Source of the DNA: a virus
Reading direction: 5' to 3' (one strand)
Length of the DNA stretch: 50,201 nucleotides
IMG/VR virus record: IMGVR_UViG_3300008107_004148
Location: 1 to 50,201 of that record
Shown: positions 13,533-23,800 of the stretch, piece after piece
Layout of the letters: every line of letters begins with the position of its first letter
How positions within the stretch are numbered: the first letter of the stretch is position 1
The notes under the pieces: generated by a model
Told to the model about the DNA's origin: nothing
The model's input: only the letters and a program-made list of their open reading frames with translations
The model's database searches: none
Position numbers and translations under genes: made by a program

Positions 13533-13674
13533 GCGCTGTTATCTAAGTAATAAGTTTTTGTGGCTTAAACGCTGTGAAGTAATTACTAGTATGATAACTG
13601 GCCCTGGTGAATCTATTTTTGAAACGTATTGGTGTGACCCTAAAGAATTTCTACTCAACGAATTGAAACGGTAA
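13525..13674 (+). CDS. Small protein of unknown function, uncertain start
   Basis: An open frame of about 49 codons following the UV endonuclease in a different frame, from TTG at 13525 (overlapping the stop of that gene) to TAA at 13672-13674. The product contains MITGPGESIFETYWCDPKEFLLNELKR at its end, a compact sequence with a GPGE turn that looks coding rather than random. No Shine-Dalgarno at the TTG; an ATG lies near 13591. Length and start are uncertain. Its stop overlaps the late promoter of the next gene. Confidence 0.45.
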   Translation: MPRRCYLSNKFLWLKRCEVITSMITGPGESIFETYWCDPKEFLLNELKR

Positions 13675-13677
13675 ATA
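13672..13677 (+). promoter_or_regulatory. Late-type promoter motif TAAATA
   Basis: GGTAAATAC four bases before the ATG at 13682; the predicted start falls within the start codon, so the mRNA would be leaderless or nearly so. Confidence 0.5.
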
Positions 13678-13681
13678 CAAT

Positions 13682-13969
13682 ATGAACTACTTAACCAAAA
13701 TGTACGGTCGCACATCAAGCGTAGTACCTAAAACTTCAGACAAAAATCCTAACCGAGTTGCCGGCGGGCTTCGTGGTCAAGGTGTAGACACATTTACTAT
13801 GCTAGGAGAAGATGGTATAGAAAAGCGTATTCCTACTCATGCTTATGTGCAGAGTCTGGAAGAGCAGATAAGAAAACAGCGAGCAGCCATCGATGTATTA
13901 GATCGAAAGCTAGCTCGCCAAGATAGTGCAATTCAAACTATAGAAAGTTTGTTGCGCTCGCGTAATTAA
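13682..13969 (+). CDS. Small coiled-coil protein, probably structural
   Basis: 95 residues starting MNYLTKMYGRTSSVVP. The N-terminal half is polar and Gly-rich (RVAGGLRGQGVDTFTML) and the C-terminal half is a clear amphipathic coiled coil (VQSLEEQIRKQRAAIDVLDRKLARQDSAIQTIESLL). A late promoter motif lies directly upstream. Fits a minor virion or fibre-adaptor protein; not assigned to a family. Converges on the minus-strand gene at 13966 with a four-base overlap. Confidence 0.65.
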   Translation: MNYLTKMYGRTSSVVPKTSDKNPNRVAGGLRGQGVDTFTMLGEDGIEKRIPTHAYVQSLEEQIRKQRAAIDVLDRKLARQDSAIQTIESLLRSRN

Positions 13970-14289
13970 GCACTAGTTTTCGGCTTACGGCCACGTGTTG
14001 AAGCAGTCTTAGTGGCTGCTTTTTTAACGGTTGCCTTTGCTTTGGTTGCAGTCTTCTTAACGGCTGCTTTTGCTTTAGTCGCTACAACTTTTACATCAGC
14101 TACATCAACTTTACCGTCTTTGTTAGCATCTGCAACTTCTGCAACAGCTTCAACAGTCTTTTCAACTGCGGCTTTCGCATCAGCTAAATCAACTTTTCCG
14201 TCTTGATTGACATCAATACCAGTTTTACGATTTGCGTACCAAATCGCTGTACCAGCTACTACAACTATAATTGCAATTATAATTTCCAT
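13966..14289 (-). CDS. Membrane-anchored protein with two Ca-binding loops and a histone-H1-like tail
   Basis: 107 residues in three parts. Residues 2-19 are a hydrophobic membrane anchor (EIIIAIIVVVAGTAIWYA). Residues 26-37 and 54-65 are two dockerin/EF-hand-type loops, DVNQDGKVDLAD and DANKDGKVDVAD, with Asp/Asn at positions 1, 3, 5, 9 and 12. Residues 70-107 are Lys/Ala/Thr-rich and resemble histone H1 or bacterial HU-like tails (KKTATKAKATVKKAA). The start has AAGGAGG eleven bases upstream. The tail might bind DNA or the wall; the loops suggest Ca2+ control. I know no protein with exactly this arrangement. Confidence 0.75.
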   Translation of the reverse strand: MEIIIAIIVVVAGTAIWYANRKTGIDVNQDGKVDLADAKAAVEKTVEAVAEVADANKDGKVDVADVKVVATKAKAAVKKTATKAKATVKKAATKTASTRGRKPKTSA

Positions 14290-14314
14290 GTTAAAATACC
14301 TCCTTAAGGTCTTT

Positions 14315-14320
14315 TATTTA
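14315..14320 (-). promoter_or_regulatory. Late-type promoter motif, minus strand
   Basis: Minus-strand GTTAAATAAAAG, 26 bases before the start codon at 14289. It is back-to-back with a plus-strand motif (14322-14328), the two forming the near-palindrome TATTTAACTAAATA. Confidence 0.5.
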
Positions 14321-14321
14321 A

Positions 14322-14328
14322 CTAAATA
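14322..14328 (+). promoter_or_regulatory. Late-type promoter motif CTAAATA
   Basis: CTAAATAC 22 bases before the ATG at 14350, with CTGGAG as ribosome site in between. Divergent from the minus-strand motif a few bases away. Confidence 0.55.
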
Positions 14329-14349
14329 CAAATAACTGGAGATTAAATT

Positions 14350-14526
14350 ATGGCAGGACTATACAGCGGAAGTTTAAAATTGGATCGTGTAACAGGAATT
14401 AGACACGACAAAGGTCAATACATGACTTACGTTCCTGTTAAGAAAGATACTACTAAACTTCAAGAATCACCTAAAGGTATGAAAATAACCCCTAACGTCA
14501 CTAGTGACGGACTTAAAAAATCATAA
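14350..14526 (+). CDS. Small late protein of unknown function (58 residues)
   Basis: Starts MAGLYSGSLKLDRVTGIRHD and ends TSDGLKKS. Basic, with no membrane segment. It has its own late promoter, a CTGGAG ribosome site and an intrinsic terminator after it (14551-14579), a one-gene transcription unit, which suggests a minor virion or head-associated protein made late. Its last six bases overlap the convergent gene. Confidence 0.7.
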   Translation: MAGLYSGSLKLDRVTGIRHDKGQYMTYVPVKKDTTKLQESPKGMKITPNVTSDGLKKS

Positions 14527-14808
14527 CTTACTAATATCTAAACTAGAGCTAGCAGGTAAATCCCATACCTGCTTTTTTTGTACTCCGCGTTTCTGAGCAA
14601 ATCTTTTAGCATCACATTTTGAGCAAACATGGAAATAGTTGTTGCTCAACCTCTTTGGATCCATACTTCCTTTTTCTCTTGAAAATTCCGTATCACAACT
14701 ATCGCACCGAAATAGAGCATAAGTTCGTTCCCTGTCATACAGATGCTCAACACCCAGTTTACTTTTACGAGTGTGTTGTGTTTTTTCAATTCTAGTGCCA
14801 ATGAACAT
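14521..14808 (-). CDS. Zinc-ribbon protein of unknown function
   Basis: 95 residues starting MFIGTRIEKTQHTRKSKLGVEHLYDRERTYALFRC. Four cysteines in two CxxC pairs (C35/C38 and C62/C65) would bind one zinc ion. The basic N-terminus suggests nucleic acid binding, as in phage transcription factors or HNH-adjacent zinc domains; no catalytic His-Asn is visible. It begins four bases after a late motif on the minus strand (14813-14818) and its 3' coding part contains the terminator of the opposite transcript. Confidence 0.7.
   Translation of the reverse strand: MFIGTRIEKTQHTRKSKLGVEHLYDRERTYALFRCDSCDTEFSREKGSMDPKRLSNNYFHVCSKCDAKRFAQKRGVQKKQVWDLPASSSLDISKL
14551..14579 (+). terminator. Intrinsic terminator of the small late gene
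   Basis: AGCAGGT (14551-14557) and ACCTGCT (14567-14573) form a seven-pair hairpin followed by seven T residues. It lies inside the C-terminal coding part of the convergent zinc-ribbon gene and should act only on plus-strand transcription. Confidence 0.85.
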
Positions 14809-14812
14809 ATAC

Positions 14813-14818
14813 TATTTA
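14813..14818 (-). promoter_or_regulatory. Late-type promoter motif for the zinc-ribbon gene
   Basis: Minus strand AATGTAAATAGTAT then ATG; four bases separate TAAATA from the start codon, so the mRNA is predicted to be leaderless. Confidence 0.5.
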
Positions 14819-14840
14819 CATTAAGATTATAAAATTTTAC

Positions 14841-14848
14841 GATAAATA
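14841..14848 (+). promoter_or_regulatory. Late promoter GATAAATA of the giant tail gene
   Basis: Strong match to the late motif, 46 bases before the ATG at 14895. Divergent from the minus-strand motif at 14813-14818. Confidence 0.75.
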
Positions 14849-14852
14849 ATTG

Positions 14853-14872
14853 AGCAGGAAAGAAATCCTGCT
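14853..14872 (+). promoter_or_regulatory. Stable hairpin at the 5' end of the giant tail mRNA
   Basis: AGCAGGA and TCCTGCT pair perfectly around a six-base loop, beginning where late transcription should start (about 14854). A 5'-terminal stem of this kind protects long mRNAs from decay. CGGAGTAAAGT follows as ribosome site. Confidence 0.65.
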
Positions 14873-14894
14873 ACATCTAATATCGGAGTAAAGT

Positions 14895-17800
14895 ATGGCA
14901 AGAAAAGAGATTAACATTGGCGTAGAAGGCAATGACGGCACAGGTGATAGTATCCGTGAGTCGTTTAGAAAGACCAACGAAAACTTTAATGAACTATATG
15001 CTATTTTTGGAGCAGGCGGTACTATTAGATTTACTACGCTAAGTGATACTCCTGACGGCTATGAACCTAATACTGTATTATTTGTTGATTCAAACGCTGA
15101 CGGAATTAAATTTAGAGCCTTAGCTTCTAATTCAGCTGCTGATCCTACTGCCGACGATAGTATTTTAATTAGCTATGATACTCCTAATAAAATTGTACTG
15201 TCAACATCTTTCAGAGCATTATCACAAGATTTATCACCGCAATTAGGCGGTCCTTTAGATGGAAGAAATAAAGCTATTGCTCGTATAGCAATATCACAAG
15301 AAGCAGTTGACGAGTTTAACGCAGAACAACCTAATCCTCAAATAACCATTGACGATCTAGTTATTACCAAAGGTTACGCTGATAATAGATATATTGCGGG
15401 TGCCTTACCAATTAGAATTCCAGACGAGCCTGCTAATGCAAGTGATTATACGTTGGTTATTGAATCTTATTCAAATGGTAATATTGTAGTTACTGGTCAC
15501 GGATTTGACAATACCATTAACGGAACTCCTTACAAATTTCGAGCAGAAGATACTGATCCATCCGGAATAGTAACTGATACAACTTATTATTTACGGTATG
15601 CTACAGCAAATCAATTAAGTGTACATGCTACCAGAGCCGATGCTACTGTTCTAAGTCAGTCCGATGCCAATACAAATAAGATATTCATTACGGGTACTAT
15701 TGGTGTAGATGATGAGCATATTTTTGTTGATGCTGCATACGACTCAAACTTACAAGGATTTTATCTAGCTAATCAAGCAATACCTAGAAAATCAGTAGTT
15801 CGCCGTCAGGGTGATAAGATGACTGGACCGTTGATACTGCATGACAGCCCAGGCGAACTTGCAGGGCTAGCCAGCAGCGATGAAGATTTACAAGCAGCAA
15901 CTAAATTTTATGTTGACAATACCAGTTATGCTAGTATCAGTAACTTATATGTAACTACGCAGGGCGACGATAGAATGACAGGAGTGCCAGCTGGTAAAGC
16001 AGGAACTTCTTGGAGTTATGCGTATAGAACTATTAACGCAGCAGCTCGGCGAGCTGAAGAAATTATTCAAGCATCTGAAGCTGAACCCGGTCCGTACATG
16101 CAGACTATTACTCGAGACGGCGGCACAACACCAGCTGAAGTACTTGAAGCTGCCATTGTTACTCCTGTGTTTAATCAAGCAAGGTATTTGATCGAACAAA
16201 ATAGAGCGTTTGTTGTTAGTGAAGTTACAGGTTACTTACAATTTAAATATCCTAATTTTGATTATAATATTGAAACTTGCGAACGTGATCTAGGTTTGAT
16301 TTTAGATTCTATTGCATTTGATATTAATAGAGGACCCGCAGTTGATGCTACAGCTAACTACCTAACAAGATTGGCTGCTGAAAGATATTATGCTAATGCA
16401 AGTGCTATTGTAGCAATTACAAGACAATTAACAGAAACTGTTGATGCTATTAATACTGCAAGAGATATGATTGCAGCAGTTCTGTTAAATCGTCCATATT
16501 TACAAAGACCAATATCAAATATTACACAAGCAGCTATAGCAAGAGTTACTACTAGCGTTTCACATAATCTAGTAAGCGGTAATCAGGTGATTATTAAAAA
16601 TGTATCTGGTATGACACAGGTCAACGAGAACGTTTATTATGTAAGAGTAGTAAGCCCAAATCAATTTGAGTTATTCACTGATCGAACACTATTAACCGCA
16701 GTAAATTCATTATCTTTTACAGCATATAGTTCGGGCGGTATAATTGGTATTAGATATCAAGACGACGAAGGTCAATTTTTTGATATTGGTAATGATGCTG
16801 ACGCAACATCAAGAACTGCTATCAGTGATAAGTTTAATTTAGTTACCAACATTATCCAGAACGGTATTAATGCTGGTGCATTAGTAGTATATGGTAGTAC
16901 ATACAAAGTTGTTGTTAATAACGGCGGTCTTAGTGCAATTGACCAAGGTGTAGGCAATAACGTAGACTTATTACCAGGAAAAATACTAGTTGGTAAAATA
17001 TCAGGCGCACAAGGACGTATTGTTAGCTTAACAACTAATGATCCAGCCGAAGGCGGCCAAGATAAAATTCTTGTGCATTTAATAAAGCCTATTGATTTTA
17101 TACCAGGTGAAGATCTAGAGTTTGATAATTTTGTTAAACGCAAACAGATTACGATTTTTATTGAATCAGGTATTTATGAAGAAGACTACCCTATTAAAGT
17201 TGCTGCCAACGTTTCAGTTGTGGGTGATGAATTTCGTCGCGTAATTATAAGACCAAATCGTCGAGTATCTCAATCACCTTGGGCAAGTACTTACTTCTAC
17301 AGAGATTTAGAATTTGATGGTATACCGCTGGTTACAGGAGGTAATAGATTCTATAACCAAGTAGGCGAAATACAAGGTAGATTTGGATATCATTACTTAG
17401 AAAATCCAACCAAAGTTAAAAACACAGGCACGTCTGTTGTAAACCCAGGAAAATTTTCAACAGCCTCAAACATTCTTCAAGAAAATAAAAAGTTTATACA
17501 AGAAGAAGTAATTGCGTATATCAATCAAAACTTCCAAGATTTGCTCTACGACAAAATTCAGTTTGCTAGCGACTTTGGAGAAATACTTGACGGCATTACC
17601 TATGACATAGTATTAGGTACAAATTACAATCAAGTACTAGAAGGATTAAAATTTTCTCGTGCAGGCAGTATATACAGAGATTCATATCTAAGAGAACTTT
17701 GGGTAGATGCATTAATTAGAGCTAGAAATCTTGTTTCAGCATTACCAGCAGTTATTAGTAGTGCAACTGCAACTACTAGATCAAACACAGCGTTTAATGA

Positions 17801-20800
17801 AATAATTGATATTATTCAAAACGGTGTTGTTAGTACTGAGACTGCGGCAAATGCATTAACATTTAGTCCTATTGACAGTACCTTACAAGATCAAATTGAT
17901 GCAAAGAATCAATTGCAGGCAAATAGAAACTTCATTGCTGCTGAGATTACTGCATACATAGCTGTAAACTTTCCTAGGTTAGAATACAATTCAACTAAGT
18001 GTGCAAGGGATGTTAAGTATATAGTTGATGCATTAAGCTATGATGTGATGTATGGAGGTAACTTTGCTACTAGACAATCTGCAATTAGTTACTTTGTTAA
18101 TGCAGTAAGTCAGTTAGGATTAAATCAAAGATCTTTTACTGTTGATGCGTACGAGCATTTGTCAGGAGTAGTAGCAGACATAGTTCGTGGTATTGCTATA
18201 GTACCAACTTCAGGAAATGTATTGTCACAGACTGGCGTAGGATCTAACCCAGCTAGTACAACAGAATCAACAATAGTAACTAATTTAGTTAATATTATTA
18301 AAAATCAAATTAATAATAATAATTTGCTAACATTGCCTAGCGCCGTGTATCCTTCATTAACAAGTGCAAACGTAACCTTACTTGATGTAAAAACTGCAAT
18401 CAACGGCAGTACTAATACTATTGTTTCTGATGTAATCAGTACACTTGATGGTATTGCTGTATACTCATACAATCAGGCAAAGTGTCGTCGAGACGTTGGA
18501 TTAATCGTTAATGCACTAGCAGATGATTTAAAGCTAGGCGGTGATGAGTTTTCTACAGAAGTACAAGGAGAATATTTTAGAAGCTATATTCAAAAGTATA
18601 ATAACGACGGATTTGGTGGACAAGAAAATGTTACCAAAGGCGCTATTAGATATATTTCAGAAATTGCTGCTAGACTATTTGACGGTGCATACGATGCCGG
18701 CGCTATCCAACAAAATCCTCTAGCTGTTAATTATGTTGCTCCTGACTTTGAATATGGAGTAGCAGAAAATGATACAGATAATATAATAAGCAATTTAATT
18801 GAAAAGATTGTTTTTGTTTTTGATCCTAGATATAATCCTCCAAAACGAAATGACGAAGTAGATGTGTTTTTAATGAACGATGCTACAATTTTACGTAACA
18901 TGACAGTTCAGGGGCACGGCGGATTTATGTGTACTCTTGATCCAGACGGTCAAATATTAACTAAGTCACCTTACATACAGACAGGATCTTCATTCTCACA
19001 AACATTAAATCGCAAACGTTTTGCTGGCGGTATGTTTGTTGATGCATATGTAGGTAACTTACCAGCTGAGATAACTGGAAAAATTAATGCGTTTACTCTT
19101 ACAATTCGCAGCGAAGAAACTCAAGGTCTAAGAATTCGACCACCCCAGTTACCATGTCCATTCTACATAGAAGGCAGACGCTATCAAGTTAATGCAATTT
19201 CTGATTATGACCAAGCACAAGGTACTGCAACTATCTATCTAGATGCTACATCTAACGCAGGTGTTGGATATCTAGAAAGTCAATTTGAAGAAGACACTGG
19301 ACAAGTAGAACGTCCGTTATATTTACAAACTGCTGGTAATCGTTCGATGCTGGGCAATGACTTTACACAGATTAATGACCTTGGTTACGGCTTAGTAACT
19401 AACAATGGCGCATTCTCTGAAATGGTGTCAATGTTTACCTATTATTGTCAAGCAGCCTACTATGCTAAGAACGGATCAGAAATTCGTTCACTAAACGGTT
19501 CTAACGGTTATGGTAACTTTGGTCTTGTGTCAGAAGGCGCAGATCCTAACGAAATTCCTGATCAGGTTACATTAGAATTTCCTATGACTGCTCCAGCTAG
19601 AACGCTTCGATTCCCTCAAGGAGTTGACAATCTCGGTGCACCTACTAATTTTACAAACGTAGAAGCAGCAAATAGCATAGTAGTAACAGATGTACCATAT
19701 GCTCCACTAACTGGTTCTGTGGTTACAATTAATCACGGCGGTACAGTAGGAACCTTACAGTATAACGTTTCTGTTGTTAGGTATTTAGGAGACGGTAATC
19801 AATCTGGAGACGTAGTTCTAACAGGTATACAATCTGTTAGTTCTGTAGCTGGTAATGCTTCTAGAACTCCTGGAACATATACTGGCAAAGTAGGTACTGG
19901 TGGTACACCTACTGTACAAGCAACATATACTATAGTAATAGTGCCTGGCGGAGCAACTACAGTAACCGTTGAAGGCTGTGGTGAAGGATATGCTATTGGT
20001 AATACTATTACTATTGCTAATACACAGTTTGGAGGTACAGGAACTGCAATTACATTTACGGTTGCATCAATTTACGGCAACGACGGTGTAACAGCATTAC
20101 CTGCTAGTGTATATAATAATAAGGTATATAGATTACAAATAAGCGGACAACCTAACGGTACTAACGGAGATTTCTACTCAGCAATTAAGGCTGATGTAGC
20201 CAACGGAGTACTAGTTGAATATCGTAACGGCGGAACTCATATATTTGACAGCGTTAAGGATACTTCAAGATTAGTTACTAGACCAAGTACAGCTATTAAC
20301 TTTGACGAGAGTGACAATGTTACTTACAGAAGTATTGGTTTCAGTGCATTTAATTCACTAGGTTTACCTTTAGACAGTAATTCTATTCAGACAACTTTTG
20401 AAGTTAGTTACGATCATATTGAGTTGTACGTTGAAGCAGCGAACGTTACCAGTACAACTGGTGGAACTATTGGTAATACACAAATTAAAATTAATCCAGA
20501 TAAAGAAGGATTCGGATTACTTGCAGATGAACTTGCAAGAATTACTAGAGACGTTGCTGGTAGATTGCCTGGAGCTCCAGGCTATAGTGGTGGTATGGTG
20601 TTTACATGGGCAGGTAGAACACATCAAATTATAAATTATACCCCAGTTGATACAGACGAAGCTATACTTACTATAAGCAGTACAAACATACATAATCTTG
20701 CAGGCGCAGGCACAGGCATTGCTGAAGCGTTTACTACCGATAAAGTATTACGTGCTGGTTTGCCTGTAGGCAGTACTGCTGAGATAACTATTGCTATTTC

Positions 20801-23800
20801 ATTGTGCCGCGCTACAGGTCACGATTTTACACAAATTGGTACTGGTGGATTTAATACATCTAACTATCCTAATGTAATTTTAGGTGATCCATTAGGCTCT
20901 CTTGCACCTGCTTATGTAGATTCTCCTAATGCCACATCAGGACAAGTTTACGAAAAACGAAAAGGTCGTGTATTTTGGATGAGTACTGACCAATTTGGAT
21001 TCTTCCGAGTTGGTAAGTTCTTTGAAGTTGATCAAGGCCAGGGTAGTATTAAGTTCTCAGGTGACATTGGTATTACTGGTGCAACAGCATTAGGATTTAA
21101 GAAAGGTGTTACTATTGATGAATTCTCCATTGACGATACAATGGCAGATGAGTCAGATACAAAAGTACCTGTTGAAAAGGCTATCGTTAGTTACATTAAC
21201 AGACGATTAGGCAGAGATAGAAATGACACTAACATATCTAACAAAATTGGTCCAGGATTCTTACCGCTAAGTGGTACCGCAGAAATGCAAGGAAACTTGC
21301 TGATGGGTAACCAAAAAATTACTAACTTAGGTGATCCAGGAGTTGATCCTACCGCGGCTGTTAATAAAGCCTACGTTGACGATGCGGTATCTAGTTTTGA
21401 TACCTTAGAAGATCAACGAAACATTAGCTTCAACAGAATTGAATCTGGTGATATTTTAGTTGGTACTGGTTTGAAAAAGATATTTGTAACACCTCCAAGC
21501 GGTGGTGTTTTTGTTGCTGGTGATACTATTACAGATATTTCTGCAAGTAAATCTGGAACAGTAGTTGATGTACAAGAAGTTACAGACGAAATTTTAGGTT
21601 CTGCGCCAGGGTACGATCTAACTATAATTACATACCTACCAGTAACTAATTCTTTTAACCTAGGTGAAGACGTTGTTAAGGGTGCTATTTCAGCTAACAT
21701 AGTAGACGGTCCTATTGATGAAGTTGCTAATGCAAGAGAATCAACCAACAGCGTTATTAATATAACTGTATCAAGAACAGCGGCAGTATATCAAGACGGT
21801 TTAACTGTTCCAATCGCACAACTTAATCTTCAAATAGAAAATGATTCAATAGTTAATGCTGACATTAATGCTAATGCAAGTATTCAGCAAAGTAAACTAT
21901 TAATGGAAAGAGCAAGACCATTATCAGCTAGTACTGGTTTATATGGTGTGAACAATGCAGTTGGACAAACTGACAGAGGTTTATCAGCATACGATGCTAA
22001 AAACTTTACAGAAGAGCTGCAAGTAACATTGGCAAATTCTGTCTCTGCTAATGCTGGAGATATATTATACCAAGGAACTTCAAAAGGTGTAGTAGTAAAC
22101 ACGATTGTTAATAACACTACTGTAATAATTAAAACTTCGGACACTTGGGCTACTAGTCCAACTGTATTAACCAAAGCAATATTCACTAACGGTATAGAAC
22201 AAACTCCTACTACATTAACTGGGGTCAATGTAACAGCCGTTAATCGTAGTGCATATATAGGTTTAAAAGAAAGAAGTATTGGACTTGATAAACACGAACC
22301 AATTTCAACTGATACTGTATTGGGAAGATTTACTCCTGGAACAGGAGCAGTTGAACTAGTACCATTTGATACCATTGTTGATCAAGGCTTCGCTGTTCAG
22401 GATAAAGATTTTACAAACAGTGAAATTACTCAACTAACAGGTCAGCGACTTGTGTTTACTAGTGAACTAAGCGTAGCAGATGGCGCTTCTGTAACACAAG
22501 CAGGTAGCGGTGCAACTGGTACTGTACAAGGACAAACATTTAGTGAAACATCATTTATTGTTGTAAACATTACTGGTGCGTTCAACAACAGTGGCATTGT
22601 AACTGTTGGCGGAGTAGCAGTAGGAATTCCTACTCCGGCATCAATAAGTCTTGCTGGTAAAGCAATGGTACAGATAGCCGACGGCATTTATGGAACTACT
22701 AGTATATCAACAGGTTCATCTAACAATAGTATTGTAAGAAGAACTGGTGATGGTAAAATACAAGCTGAAGCATTTATTATTGGCGGTACGCCAAGTCAAG
22801 AAATACTAAGTCAAAGTGGCGGTGTATTATCATTTAAAACTCCTGTGCAAGGCGTTATATTAACAGCCGCAGGCGGTAGTGGCGGTGGAAGTCCTACATA
22901 TCCAGTTGTTCAAATGCCGGGTTCATTAAACGTTGGAGTTGAACTGTTTAGTGGATTAGTTAACACCACACAAGGAACTGCACAATCTAACATTGCTGGA
23001 CTAACTGGAAAAGGCTTTGTAAGTGCTCCGTGGATGTACAGTAACTTTATCCAAGCATTAGATAATAAAGGAACAGCAAACACTACAGGCATTTCTCTTG
23101 GTGCTACATCTGGATTTACAAGTTCTGCACTCAGCACACTAGTATTGGTTGCAAACGGTTCAGAAGCTATCAAAGTTAACAGTACAGAGTCTCAGTTCTT
23201 TGGTAATGTAAAAGTTTCCAGTGGAGGCCTAGATAGATTTGTTATTACAGCATCTAGTGGAAACACTGCTGTTGGAGGCACTCTAGGTGTTGGTGGAAAC
23301 TTTGCAGTAGCTACTACTAAATTTACTGTAGCAAGTGCTAGTGGTGATACAGCAATTGCAGGTAATCTAAGTGTTACAGGCACCTTGGGTATAACTAGTA
23401 ACACAACATTAACAGGAAATCTAACTGTTAATGGTAACACTATTATTGGTGATGCTAATACTGATACTGTGACTTTTACTGCTAGGGCTGCAAGTGATCT
23501 TGTACCAAGTACTAATAATGCAAACAATCTAGGAAGCGGTTTATTAAAATGGAATACTGTATATGCTACTACATTTGACGGTACTGCATTAACTGCTCGT
23601 TATGCTGACTTAGCTGAAAACTATCAAGCAGATGCTGCATACGAACCAGGCACTGTGCTGATATTTGGCGGTGATGCTGAAGTTACTATAACTACCATTA
23701 AAGACGATCATAGAGTAGCAGGTATTGTTTCTACAAATCCAGCATATCTAATGAACAGCAATCTACAAGGAGCCAATGTTGTTTCAGTGGCACTGCAAGG

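Noticed and set aside
16772-23527. Several long open frames on the minus strand opposite the giant tail gene
   Set aside because: They are antisense to a continuous 3028-codon frame, lack ribosome sites and have compositions typical of reversed codons rich in Val/Ala/Ser/Thr.
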